This document shows, one piece after another, positions 16,611 through 24,662 of a stretch of 64,000 nucleotides of DNA; the stretch's first letter is position 1; every line of letters begins with the position of its first letter. Below the pieces are notes generated by a model that worked only from the letters and a program-made list of their open reading frames with translations, ran no database searches and was not told the origin of the DNA. The DNA comes from Streptomyces sp. NA02950 (GTDB lineage: Bacteria; Actinomycetota; Actinomycetes; Streptomycetales; Streptomycetaceae), in the NCBI RefSeq assembly GCF_013364155.1, contig NZ_CP054916.1:4771001-4835000 (forward strand), read 5' to 3'. Position numbers and translations under genes: made by a program.

Positions 16611-17885
16611 TCAGACGGCGACCAGGGCGCCACCCGAGCCGTCACCATCGTCCGTCCCGTTGCCGTCACGCAGGGCATCGCCGACGCGGTCGAAGGCGGA
16701 GCGCTGAGAGTCCAGGCGGACGAAGGTGTAGATGTCCATCGTCACGCGGATCGAACTGTGCCCGAGTACTTCCATGATCATCCGGGCGTCGGCTCCCTGC
16801 TCGTGAAGCAGAGACGCGCACGTGTGCCGGAGGTCATGGAAGCGGACGCACCGCACCCCTGCCTTGTCGCACAGGAGGGTGAAGGCACGGTTCAGATTGC
16901 GCGGTTCGATGGGTGTTCCGTTCTTGGTGGTGAAGACAAGATCGCTGCCGCCGCCTTTCCACTTGCCACCGGCCGCCAACCTGTCCCCGCGCTGTTGGGC
17001 CCGGCGGGCCCGGAGCGCCGTCACGCACTCGGCGGGCAGGGCCACCCGGCGAGCTGAGCGCTGAGTCTTCGGGGCGGAGATCAGTAGTTCCCCACTAACG
17101 CGCTGGAGTGTCTGGCGGATGGTGACCGAGCCGTCCACCAGGTCGACGTCCTTCCACCGAAGGCCGAGGACTTCCCCGCGGCGCAGACCGATCCGTACGG
17201 CCAGTTCGTACACTGCCCAGAGCCGATTGCCACGCGCCGCCGCCAAGAGCTGCCGTCCCTCGTGCACCGTAAGCGGCTCTATCTCGCGCTTCGTGCCCAT
17301 GCCCAGCTCAACGTTCTTGGCCACGTTGCGAGGCAACTCGTCCTCCCGAACCGCGTGCTCCAGTGCAGCCCGCAGCAGCACCAGGAGGAACCGCACGGTT
17401 CGGTCGGACGGATACGACTTACAGCACTTGCCCAGGGCGCAGCAGCGTCGCTTCCGCTCCGGACGAGCCTTGTCCTTCCCCTGAGCGCAGCACTGGCAGG
17501 TACGAGCAGTGGCCGCGAGGAAGGCCCGGATGTCCCGCGCGGTGAGTCGCGTCAGCTTCTTCTTGCCGAGGCCTGGGGCGAGGTAGTTCCTCACGAGCGA
17601 GTCATAAGCGGCGTACGTGGCCGGACGGACCTTGATGCGCGCGACGTTGGCCAGCCAATACGTCAGGAAGTCAGCCAGGCTCTGTTTGCTCGTGGCGACG
17701 GGCAGCCCATGGTTGGAGTCGGCCTTGAGCCTGGTCAGCTTGTAGTGGGCTTCATCCCACGTCTTCCCGTAAACGCTGCGCCGCTTGTGCGTGCCGTCGG
17801 CCGTCAGGACGTACGCGATGCCCTCCCAGCGTCCGTCCCTGCGCTGGTAGATGCTTCCCTCGCCGTTCGAGTTCTTCTTGCCCAT
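16611..17885 (-). CDS. int: Tyrosine integrase of the AICE
   Basis: The product has 424 residues. An N-terminal arm-binding domain (GEGSIYQRRDGRWEG) is followed by a SAM-like core-binding domain (about 70-200) and the catalytic domain. Catalytic residues are visible: Arg in GLRRGEVLG, His-x-x-Arg in FHDLRHTCAS, His in LGHSS and the nucleophile Tyr in MDIYTF. A Cys-rich insert (CQCCAQG ... RCCALGKCC) interrupts the core-binding domain and could bind zinc; such inserts occur in Streptomyces integrases. The 3' end faces the tRNA-Arg, and its start overlaps the xis stop as ATGA. It catalyses site-specific recombination between attP and the tRNA. Confidence 0.95.
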   Translation of the reverse strand: MGKKNSNGEGSIYQRRDGRWEGIAYVLTADGTHKRRSVYGKTWDEAHYKLTRLKADSNHGLPVATSKQSLADFLTYWLANVARIKVRPATYAAYDSLVRNYLAPGLGKKKLTRLTARDIRAFLAATARTCQCCAQGKDKARPERKRRCCALGKCCKSYPSDRTVRFLLVLLRAALEHAVREDELPRNVAKNVELGMGTKREIEPLTVHEGRQLLAAARGNRLWAVYELAVRIGLRRGEVLGLRWKDVDLVDGSVTIRQTLQRVSGELLISAPKTQRSARRVALPAECVTALRARRAQQRGDRLAAGGKWKGGGSDLVFTTKNGTPIEPRNLNRAFTLLCDKAGVRCVRFHDLRHTCASLLHEQGADARMIMEVLGHSSIRVTMDIYTFVRLDSQRSAFDRVGDALRDGNGTDDGDGSGGALVAV

Positions 17886-18067
17886 CAGGCGGCCTCTCCT
17901 TCGGTCTGGCGGGTGATGTAGTCGTGCAGGGCGGATTCAGTGATGCGGCGGCAGCGGCCGACGGTCAGGGAAGCCAGCTCGCGTGAGCGGATGAGGTTGT
18001 AGACCGTCCAGCGGCTCACCTGGAGGTGGGCGGCGACTTGGTCCACGTTGAGCAGTCCCGGAGTCAC
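17885..18067 (-). CDS. xis: Excisionase (MerR/HTH_17-type)
   Basis: The product has 60 residues with a winged-helix HTH_17 motif (LLNVDQVAAHLQVSRWTVYN, then LIRSRELASLTVGRCRRI). It starts at the GTG ending at 18067. It overlaps the upstream rep gene by GTGA and the downstream int gene by ATGA, so rep, xis and int form one coupled unit. Xis proteins bend att-flanking DNA and direct Int toward excision. The frame is open further upstream, but that extension lies inside rep and is not coding. Confidence 0.9.
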   Translation of the reverse strand: MTPGLLNVDQVAAHLQVSRWTVYNLIRSRELASLTVGRCRRITESALHDYITRQTEGEAA

Positions 18068-19515
18068 AGCCAGAGGTCCCCTTCTGTCTTGTGGCGGTCG
18101 GTAAGGGCGATTTCGTGGCGTACCTGGGCAGCGAGGAGTTCTTCGCCGGGGCTGTAGCCGGAGGCCAAGTACTGCCAGTGGGAGACGACGAGGGTGGTTT
18201 CCTCGGGCAGCTCGGGCCGGTCGTCGGCGGCGCGGGCACGTTCGGTGCGCCATGTGCGGCGGGTGTCGCGGAGGGCGCCGAGGGTGGTGGAGTAGCGGCG
18301 GGATTTGCTGGAGAAGTGGCCTCGGAAGCCGAGCATGTGGGCCCACTTCCAGAGCTTGAGTTCGGCGAACTCGGGCAGGTGGCCGAGGTCCCAGGCGGTG
18401 CGGATCATCTGGCGGACGTGGCTGTGCACGGGCAGGTCGGCGATGGGTTCGGACTGGCCGGTGCCGTCGCACGGGCCGCACAGGTCCCGGAAGCCGTCCG
18501 GGCCGTGCTGGTAGCCGCGTCCGGTGCAGTGGGGGCAGCGCAGGGAGCGGTCTACGGTGCCGGAGTCCTCGGCGCTTTTGGTGGCGTACTTGGCGACGTA
18601 GGCGGCAACTTTCTGGTCGGTGAGTTCGCCGTCTCCCAGGGCCGCGATTTCGCGGATGTCGAGTTGCTCGCCCCAGGTGAGTTGGCGTTCGCCGATGGCG
18701 TCGGAGGTCACGGTGAGTACGGCGCGTTCAGCAGCGGCTTTGACCGCGTGGGTGAGTGCGTCGGTGGTGGCCCACCTGGGTGGAGGCTCGTTGCTTCCTT
18801 CGGGGCCGTCGAGGCGGATCACGGCGTGGAAGTGGACCAGGCCGCGCCGCTGATACTCGGCGACTTTGGCGAAGGAGACGCGCAGCGCCGCGTGCAGTGC
18901 TTTCTGTGTCAGGCCGAGGTGGGCGGCCAGTTCGCGGCGGAGGTAGGTGGTGAAGCGTGCCCACAGTGCTCCGGCGTGGGCGTTCCACAGCACCGCTCCG
19001 GTGTAGTCGTAGGTGGTCGGGGAGAGCGGGGTGCCCAGGGCGGGGTCATCGGTGCGGTGGCGGTCGCCGCAGCGGCAGGCCAGGGTCTCGCCCGCGTCGG
19101 TGGTGCGGCGGTTGTGGACTGGCCCGAAGGAGGGGGCGGTGAGGGTGACGAACAGGCGCGGGTGGGTGCGGACGGTGTCGGGCACGGTCTTGCCGCCGGA
19201 GAGTCCGGCCCGGATGAGGTGGTAGGTGTCGGCTGCGTAGAGGCGTGAGCAGGCTGGGCAGCGGGAGGAGCGGCGGTTGCCGCAGGTGGTGAGCAGCCGT
19301 CCGGTGGGTTCGTCGGCGGTGCTGTATGAGCGGAGCACGGTGTCCGTCGTGGTGTCGCGGGTTTCGGTGGAGCCGACGAGTTGCACGGGCCGGGTGCAGC
19401 CGCGGACTTGGCCGATCTGGTCTTGGACGCGGTCGAAGTCGGGGAGTTGGGCGAGGTGGATGAGGTCCCGCAGGGCCAGGCTCGCCACGTGGCGGAGGTC
19501 CAGGGGGGCTTTCAC
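18064..19515 (-). CDS. repSA: RepSA-type rolling-circle replication initiator
   Basis: The product has 483 residues. A zinc-finger-like segment (CGNRRSSRCPACSRLY, and later CRCGDRH and CPHCTGRGY...CGPCDG) accompanies the HUH-type histidine motif HFHAVI and the candidate catalytic Tyr in VAAYVAKYATKS. These are the hallmarks of the pSAM2 RepSA family, which nicks the double-strand origin and starts rolling-circle replication of the excised element. The stop overlaps the xis GTG. It is intact and of normal length for the family. The origin itself is not certain. Confidence 0.93.
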   Translation of the reverse strand: MKAPLDLRHVASLALRDLIHLAQLPDFDRVQDQIGQVRGCTRPVQLVGSTETRDTTTDTVLRSYSTADEPTGRLLTTCGNRRSSRCPACSRLYAADTYHLIRAGLSGGKTVPDTVRTHPRLFVTLTAPSFGPVHNRRTTDAGETLACRCGDRHRTDDPALGTPLSPTTYDYTGAVLWNAHAGALWARFTTYLRRELAAHLGLTQKALHAALRVSFAKVAEYQRRGLVHFHAVIRLDGPEGSNEPPPRWATTDALTHAVKAAAERAVLTVTSDAIGERQLTWGEQLDIREIAALGDGELTDQKVAAYVAKYATKSAEDSGTVDRSLRCPHCTGRGYQHGPDGFRDLCGPCDGTGQSEPIADLPVHSHVRQMIRTAWDLGHLPEFAELKLWKWAHMLGFRGHFSSKSRRYSTTLGALRDTRRTWRTERARAADDRPELPEETTLVVSHWQYLASGYSPGEELLAAQVRHEIALTDRHKTEGDLWL

Positions 19516-19649
19516 GGGGGGTGTCCTTTCTGCTGTCCCAGGGCCCGGGGCAGCACTGGGCGAGGGTGCGAGTGCTGGCCCCGGGGCATGGCGGATGGGG
19601 CCCGGGTGGGGCTGGGGAATCTGGATTGCCGGAACGGCCGGCCGGATGT

Positions 19650-20324
19650 TCAGGCGGAGAGCTGGGCGTGCGCGGCGGCGGCCAGGGGCAGCGCGATGCC
19701 GAGGCGGGCCCGGAGCTGAGCCGGGCTGATGCGTTCGCCGTGCTCGGCCTGGTGCGTGGCGGCGATGGTGCGGGCCGCGTTCAGCAGCGGCGCGGGCACG
19801 GAGACCGCCGGGACAGGATCCGGCTGTGGCGTGACCGGTCGTGCCACCGGTTCGGGGAGCGGGGCAAGCTCAGGCTGGGAGACCGGTTCCTTCTCGACCG
19901 GGGCCGGGACCGGTGCGGTGTGGGCCACGGTGTGGAAGTGGCGCAGGAGTTGGGGTCCGACTGCTCCCCAGCCCAGGAGGAGGAGCGGGGCGACCGCGTC
20001 CACGGCGGCGCGGCCGTAGTGCCGGGCGGCGATCGGTTCTGCGACGTTGAGGGCCAGGGTCAGCAGCCCGGACAGGTGCATGAGCCGGGTGGCGCCCTTG
20101 ATGTGCTCGGCGGCCACGCCCCGCAGGGACAGGTAGCGCAGGGCCACCAGGAGGCCGACAACGGACAGGTCCACCATCGGTGCGATCAGCGGCGCGATCG
20201 GTCCTGGGACGCCCAGGCGCAGGGCCAGGGCCCAGACGTTGCCGAAGGAGAAGACGAAGGCCAGGGCCGCGATGATGCCCATGATCACGGTCACGGTGCG
20301 CTGAGTGATCCGGTCCTCGGACAA
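19650..20324 (-). CDS. SpdB-like DUF2637 membrane protein
   Basis: The product has 224 residues. Four hydrophobic segments in the first 130 residues match the DUF2637 membrane domain found in SpdB-type spread proteins of Streptomyces plasmids and AICEs. A Pro/Glu-rich linker (about 135-175) then leads to a short helical C-terminus (ISPAQLRARLGIALPLAAAA). Spread proteins help plasmid DNA move between compartments of the recipient mycelium. The position between traB and rep is typical. A 134-bp gap to rep carries no gene. Confidence 0.85.
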   Translation of the reverse strand: MSEDRITQRTVTVIMGIIAALAFVFSFGNVWALALRLGVPGPIAPLIAPMVDLSVVGLLVALRYLSLRGVAAEHIKGATRLMHLSGLLTLALNVAEPIAARHYGRAAVDAVAPLLLLGWGAVGPQLLRHFHTVAHTAPVPAPVEKEPVSQPELAPLPEPVARPVTPQPDPVPAVSVPAPLLNAARTIAATHQAEHGERISPAQLRARLGIALPLAAAAHAQLSA

Positions 20325-20369
20325 AGCGAGTCACCTCCTTTTGATGCCGTGACGGGCATATGGGCAGGT

Positions 20370-21761
20370 TCAGACCGCGACCATCATCGTGAGCGGGTCG
20401 TTCCGGCCGAGGGTGGAGACCGCGAGCTGTTCCAGCAGCTCGGCCGGGGCGCGGGTCAGCTGGGCGGTGTCGATGGCGATACGGGCAGCGTCGGCATCGG
20501 CGACGTAGGGAGTACGGATGCGGGTGAAGCCGGGGCGTCCCTGGTGGGCCATGGAGGCCACGCCGACGTAGGCGGGGTCCTGGAGTGCCGTGGGGTTGGC
20601 GTCCGGCCAGTTCCGGATGTCCTCGCCCAGGGCTGCAACGGAGGCGTCGGCGGTCTTCTGCGCGAAGGACAGACCCACCGGGCACACGTCCCGGATGAAG
20701 GTGGGTATGGCGTCGCCGGTCCCCTTCTGGGTCGCGATGATCACCAGGATGCCGACGCTGCGCCCCTTCTTCACCAGATCCTCCACCAGCCGCGCGTTCT
20801 CAGCCGCCAGGGCCGCCAGCTTCTTGGACTGCGCGTCCGACCCCTTGTGGTCGCGGAAATACGTGTGGGCTTCGTCGATGATCAGCACGGTCAACGGCCA
20901 TGCGGCCGAGGGCCCGACGTGCCACATGTTCTTGACGCCCAGCAGGGCACGGACGGATGCCGAGCGGTTCCGCCGCAGCGTCACCAACTCCTTGAAGAGT
21001 TGGTTCGCCTCCGCCAGGTCGTCACCGGCGAACGCGAACGTCCGCTGCACCAGGTCCGCGTAGTCGCCCTCATGGGACGAGGTCACCTTGCCGTCGGCCA
21101 CCGCGTACTGAATCGCAGGCGAGGGCGCCGTGTCACAGATGAACTTGTTGACCAGCGACGTCTTGCCGAAGCCCGGCAGCCCGGCCACCGTGACACCGGG
21201 CACGTTGGCCAGGCTGACACTCACCGGCTGCGCGTACTCGTCCAACCCCATGTCCCACGCTGTCAGTTCCTCCGGCACCGACCCGGTGGGGGTGTGCTCG
21301 GTCGGGACGGTCAGCGGGTCCATCCGCACGCCACGGATCACCAGCTGACCCGGCTTGTCGGGGAGGACCGAGACCCGGGTACACCGCCAGGCGTCCGCCA
21401 GATACGGCGCAGCTTTCTGGAACTCGGCCAAGCTCACCTTGGGCAGACACCCGGCGCGGACCAGCACCCCGTACCGGTCAGATGCGACCCGGATCTTCGG
21501 GATCAGAACGCGAGGCTTGGGCACCTTCCCGTCCGGCGCCACGATCACGGCGGGAGGGGTCTTGTCGGTCACCGACAGCCCGGCCATCGGAGCCAGCCGA
21601 CGCCAGCCCCAGCGCACACGTATCGCCTGCCGGATGCTGACCCGCGTCATCGCGTCGGAACGTACGTAGCGGACCAGCCACCACACGGCCCAGATGACGA
21701 TCGGGGCCAGGGCCGCCCCGGCCAGAGCCGGGGCAGACCCGATGATTTCGCCTACACTCAC
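20370..21761 (-). CDS. traB: TraB/FtsK-SpoIIIE family conjugal DNA translocase
   Basis: The product has 463 residues. A short N-terminal membrane segment (ALAGAALAPIVIWAVWWLV) is followed by the FtsK-like ATPase domain with Walker A GLPGFGKTS (near 205) and Walker B LTVLIIDEAH (near 305). In Streptomyces a single TraB hexamer moves double-stranded DNA into the recipient after recognising short repeats in the clt locus. The GTG start overlaps the preceding small gene by GTGA. The C-terminus (TRAPAELLEQLAVSTLGR...) may hold the DNA-recognition helix. Confidence 0.92.
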   Translation of the reverse strand: MSVGEIIGSAPALAGAALAPIVIWAVWWLVRYVRSDAMTRVSIRQAIRVRWGWRRLAPMAGLSVTDKTPPAVIVAPDGKVPKPRVLIPKIRVASDRYGVLVRAGCLPKVSLAEFQKAAPYLADAWRCTRVSVLPDKPGQLVIRGVRMDPLTVPTEHTPTGSVPEELTAWDMGLDEYAQPVSVSLANVPGVTVAGLPGFGKTSLVNKFICDTAPSPAIQYAVADGKVTSSHEGDYADLVQRTFAFAGDDLAEANQLFKELVTLRRNRSASVRALLGVKNMWHVGPSAAWPLTVLIIDEAHTYFRDHKGSDAQSKKLAALAAENARLVEDLVKKGRSVGILVIIATQKGTGDAIPTFIRDVCPVGLSFAQKTADASVAALGEDIRNWPDANPTALQDPAYVGVASMAHQGRPGFTRIRTPYVADADAARIAIDTAQLTRAPAELLEQLAVSTLGRNDPLTMMVAV

Positions 21762-21955
21762 GGTGCGTCCTTGTAGAGGAATCGGAAGAGGGACATGCGG
21801 AGTTCCAGCAGGTCACGGCCGGAGGTGAACTTCGGGTAGCCGTGCGACTCGATCACCTTGACCACGTCGAAGAGCAGGCCATTGGTGAACCGCGAATCGG
21901 TATCCCCGCTGTCCGGCGCGACCGGGTAGACCCGTTTGGGGGCGGCGGCCGTCAC
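21758..21955 (-). CDS. Small conserved AICE protein
   Basis: The product has 65 residues with the pattern YPVAPDSGDTDSRFTNGLLF then DVVKVIESHGYPKFTSGRDL, seen in small proteins encoded just before traB in many Streptomyces AICEs. It overlaps both neighbours by GTGA. The biochemical role is unknown to me; the tight coupling suggests a transfer accessory function. Confidence 0.8.
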   Translation of the reverse strand: MTAAAPKRVYPVAPDSGDTDSRFTNGLLFDVVKVIESHGYPKFTSGRDLLELRMSLFRFLYKDAP

Positions 21956-22299
21956 TTGCCCACCGCCGCGAGTTCGAGCTTCGCCGCCCGGTAGGCCACG
22001 CCGTCGGACAGCTGCCCGTTGAAGACACGCGCCCACGGGGTGGCGAACAGGTCCGTCACCCGCACCGGCACACCCGGCTGGATGCCGTCCGGCAGACCGC
22101 TCTCCGGAACGGTGATCTTCATCTGCTCGGCGCGACCCTCTTCCATGAGGAAGACGGTCAGGGTGTGCAGGGTCTCCCCCGTGTCGCGGTCCGTGGCGAG
22201 AACCCCCGTCTCGGGGTCCTTCACCTTCGGCATCGGCAGCGTGCCTGCGATGAACTGCGTGGAGGGCAGCAGCCCCACGCGGATACGGGTCATAGCCAT
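21952..22299 (-). CDS. AICE regulatory-type protein (SCO3933-like)
   Basis: The product has 115 residues from the ATG ending at 22299 (AAAGGA about ten bases upstream). It begins MAMTRIRVGLLPSTQFIAG and has an all-beta-looking core with no transmembrane segment. It resembles the small family annotated in Streptomyces as SCO3933-type regulatory proteins, which lead the tra operon of AICEs. It is the first gene of the leftward operon, behind the TTGACA/TTCTAT promoter, and overlaps the next gene by GTGA. Confidence 0.75.
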   Translation of the reverse strand: MAMTRIRVGLLPSTQFIAGTLPMPKVKDPETGVLATDRDTGETLHTLTVFLMEEGRAEQMKITVPESGLPDGIQPGVPVRVTDLFATPWARVFNGQLSDGVAYRAAKLELAAVGK

Positions 22300-22352
22300 G
22301 GGAGTTACGTCCTTTCGGTTGTGCTGTTCCGCCGGGCGGCGGGGTGCGATCA

Positions 22353-22381
22353 ATAGAAGCTCGCTCACCTAGCAATGTCAA
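22353..22381 (-). promoter_or_regulatory. Promoter of the leftward AICE operon with GCTAGG operator repeats
   Basis: On the minus strand TTGACA (22376-22381) and TTCTAT (22353-22358) are spaced by 17 bp. An ACCTAGC/GCTAGGT pair (22367-22373 and 22395-22401) surrounds the -35, and further GCTAG copies at 22439 and 22448 precede the GntR gene. Repression by the divergent GntR protein is the simplest reading. Confidence 0.6.
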
Positions 22382-22472
22382 GTGCACGAGGTTAGCTAGG
22401 TTCCGTGGGTTAAGGGCATGCGCTTGTCAGATGGGTGTGCTAGGGCTGCTAGACCTGGCTACCCTGGTAGAC

Positions 22473-22958
22473 ATGACGCCTGCCAGCTCCGCCAAACACG
22501 ACCGTCGGCCGCCCTATCAGCATGCAGCCGACGAGCTTCGGCGCGAGATCAAAGCAGGTCGGTACAAGCCTGGTGATCAACTCCCGCCCTATCGGGAGCT
22601 GCAAGAGCGCTTCGGCGTGGCCAACATGACCGCACGTTCCGCGCTGAACGTCCTACGGGACGAAGGGTTGATCTACACCATTCAGGGCCGCGGCAGCTTC
22701 GTGGCCGACTACGAGGGCAGCGGTATCGACTACACCCCGCCCGCCTGGTACCTCGCCAACGACAGCAAGGCCGCCGACGCGGAGTCGAGCGAGGGCGCCG
22801 CCGAGAAGATCGGAGCCGACAGCGGCGCGGCTGCCGGATCCACCCTCACCGCCATGCTCACCGCGTTGCGCGATGAACTCAGAGCACTCAGCGCCGAGCA
22901 CCAGGCGCTGCGCCGGGAAGTCGAGGAGCTGAAGAAGGCACAGCAGTCCCAGTCCTGA
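22473..22958 (+). CDS. korSA: GntR-family repressor, KorSA-like
   Basis: The product has 161 residues. The GntR winged helix occupies residues 10-80 (PPYQHAADELRREIKAG, then YRELQERFGVANMTARSALN and LIYTIQGRGSFVA). No effector domain follows; a Gly/Ala linker leads to a coiled coil (LRDELRALSAEHQALRREVE). pSAM2 KorSA is a GntR protein that represses pra and itself and so controls replication and transfer. Divergence from the tra operon and the GCTAGG repeats between them support the same role. The ATG at 22473 lies seven bases from a TACCCT -10-like element, so the mRNA is nearly leaderless. CTACC/GGTAG at 22459-22470 is a further inverted repeat. Confidence 0.85.
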   Translation: MTPASSAKHDRRPPYQHAADELRREIKAGRYKPGDQLPPYRELQERFGVANMTARSALNVLRDEGLIYTIQGRGSFVADYEGSGIDYTPPAWYLANDSKAADAESSEGAAEKIGADSGAAAGSTLTAMLTALRDELRALSAEHQALRREVEELKKAQQSQS

Positions 22959-23109
22959 GTTGCGCGAGCTCTTCCCGCATCTGTGTCGCCTCACGGTTGA
23001 GTCTCGCCACCGTGGCAGTCATTTCCCGCACCAGTGCCTCCGCCTCCGCCGCCTCCCGGCTGCACATGCTGGCCACCTCCCTTTCCAGGGCGCCTATCCA
23101 CTCGGTCAT
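22888..23109 (-). CDS. Small coiled-coil protein, convergent overlap with the GntR gene
   Basis: The product has 73 residues. It starts at the ATG ending at 23109 behind a strong GGGGAG site and its 3' end overlaps the GntR gene by 71 bp. Residues 5-55 form an amphipathic heptad-like helix (LEREVASMCSREAAEAEALV, then MTATVARLNREATQMREEL). The tail is disordered. The helix antisense to KorSA's own coiled coil is partly a consequence of the overlap, which weakens the case, but the ribosome-binding site is good. Confidence 0.5.
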   Translation of the reverse strand: MTEWIGALEREVASMCSREAAEAEALVREMTATVARLNREATQMREELAQLRTGTAVPSSAPRLPGAAPGARR

Positions 23110-23378
23110 TTCTCCCCGATCACCGCTGTTGAGCTGTGTCTACCGGTCGAACCAGCTAAGTTCGAGACCTGCGGTGCCACGCTCCCGCCAGGCGGAGGAA
23201 TACTTCTCTTCCCGTCCCGCCACACGGGGCTATGTCTCTGAGTGCTCACGCCGTTTGCCCTTCCGTTGATCAGCGCTTCACTTCCTACAGGTGTCGGAAA
23301 CCACGTGCGTGTGACGGGTGAGCCCATGACCCACGTCACGGGCCCTGGCAACCCGCAAGCCCAGCACATCACCCGACC

Positions 23379-23711
23379 TTGACCACACGGTTGACCATGC
23401 CAGGGGTGACCATGCGCGGGCAGCAAGGTCACGGAGGCATAACTCCTCTGGAAGTTTGTCGAGTTGTAGGCACACGTCACTGACCATCACGCACACCACG
23501 CGGGCACCTCCACGAATGCGAAGTCCTACCGACTGGCGTATGGCCGTTGCGGTATCCACAGCCCCACCCTGCAAGGTCCCTCCTGTGGATAAACTTCGCC
23601 GATCACCAGAACAGATAGCCCCAGATCGGACTTACCGGTTCTGACTCGCATGGTCGTCGTGGATCAGGAGCGATGCATGACTGCGCGACCAGCTCATGAC
23701 CGCGCGACCGG
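23379..23711. repeat. Direct repeats, candidate clt/TraB recognition region
   Basis: TTGACCACAC, TTGACCATGC and GTGACCATGC follow one another at 23379-23415. CATGACTGCGCGACCAG and CATGACCGCGCGACCGG are tandem at 23676-23711. Streptomyces TraB proteins recognise short direct repeats in clt loci; which set serves here cannot be decided from sequence. Confidence 0.35.
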
Positions 23712-23748
23712 CCAGGAGGCAGCACAGCGGAGCTGTTCAGAGTTTCTT

Positions 23749-24130
23749 TACTGGATCAAGACGGCCCGCTGGCGCGGGCCGTGCGCGCTGGCGGCCCGTG
23801 GCCGCCGCCCGCTCCTGTCTGCCGCCCCGCTCAGCGGCGACCGCGCCCCACTCAGCGCGCCAGGCCGCAACAGCGCACCACCAGATGCAGTAGGAACCTG
23901 AACCGCCATGCCATGCCGCCTCCTGCCGAACCCGACGGCCGCACCGACGCAGCAGCATGCCCAGGCCCCTGTTCCCAGCAACCCAGCTCAGCCGGAACGC
24001 GCACGGGTCACCGATCACCTCAGCAGCCGGACGGACCGAGTAGGCCCGTGGCGCGGCGCCCGCTTTCGTCGCGGTCTGCGGACCGGTCGCGCCATCGCTG
24101 ATTGGCCGGCCGGGGCGGAGCGGAGGCGGC
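23749..24130. repeat. Structured non-coding block, copy 1
   Basis: A 382-bp block, rich in GC-hairpins such as GGCCCGC...GCGGGCC, that is clearly similar along its whole length to 33377-33756. Similarity begins abruptly at TACTGGATCAAG in both copies. No frame is conserved, so selection on DNA or RNA structure is likely, for example a sti-like single-strand origin. Confidence 0.7.
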
Positions 24131-24459
24131 TGCGGGTCAAAGATCAAGAACATGGCAGAGTGGTTGATCCCGGTGGGTGATTGAGGCCCATACGTGCGGG
24201 TGCTCTGTCGGCTCTCCCGCCGTCGTGGCTGACTTTCCCTACCTGAGGCATCAGTGCCAGCCCCCTCAACACTCCAATCAAGCTGGAACGGGGACCGACC
24301 CGACCCAGTGGTACCGCCCTCTCGGTGCACCTCCGTCCGCAACCACACCTCCGCGAAACCCACATCGATTGCTTCCCCTGTCATGCGCACCCGCTCACGT
24401 CCCCTTCCACATCGCGGCGTACAGGCCAGCCGAGGCAGCGTGCGCGAGCACGACAACCA

Positions 24460-24485
24460 CCCCGGTACCATCGGGTACCGGGGTC
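24460..24485. repeat. Perfect palindrome
   Basis: ACCCCGGTACC and GGTACCGGGGT form an 11-bp perfect inverted repeat with a 4-nt loop (ATCG). It could terminate the methyltransferase operon, whose stop is 178 bp to the right, or be an origin or regulator site. Confidence 0.5.
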
Positions 24486-24662
24486 CTGATCAGGGACTCT
24501 CAACCGGACCACCCCGGTAGCTGTCCAGGCGTAGGGGTGGTCCGGTCTTGATATCTGAGGTTGTTTCGGCGCAGCCCGGCCCCATGCGAGGGGCGTTGGA
24601 ATGCGCTCAGCTGCCAGGCCCTTCCGCGGCAACCGGAGGTGACTTCCCGCCTTGAAAGCGGG

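Larger units (their letters stand above)
23110..24662. other. Long non-coding region of the AICE
   Basis: About 1.5 kb without a convincing gene. It holds GACC-containing direct repeats (23379-23415), a 17-bp tandem duplication (23676-23711), the structured block 23749-24130 that recurs at 33377-33756, and a perfect palindrome (24460-24485). This is where cis-acting loci for transfer (clt) and single-strand-origin functions would be expected. Confidence 0.6.

Noticed and set aside
19521..21776. A 751-codon frame antisense to spdB and traB
   Set aside because: The minus strand carries the Walker motifs and the GTGA-coupled AICE genes; the plus frame has no features.
23737..24471. A 244-codon frame in the AICE non-coding region
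   Set aside because: It covers the structured block whose second copy has no matching frame; the translated product has no motif and no ribosome-binding site.
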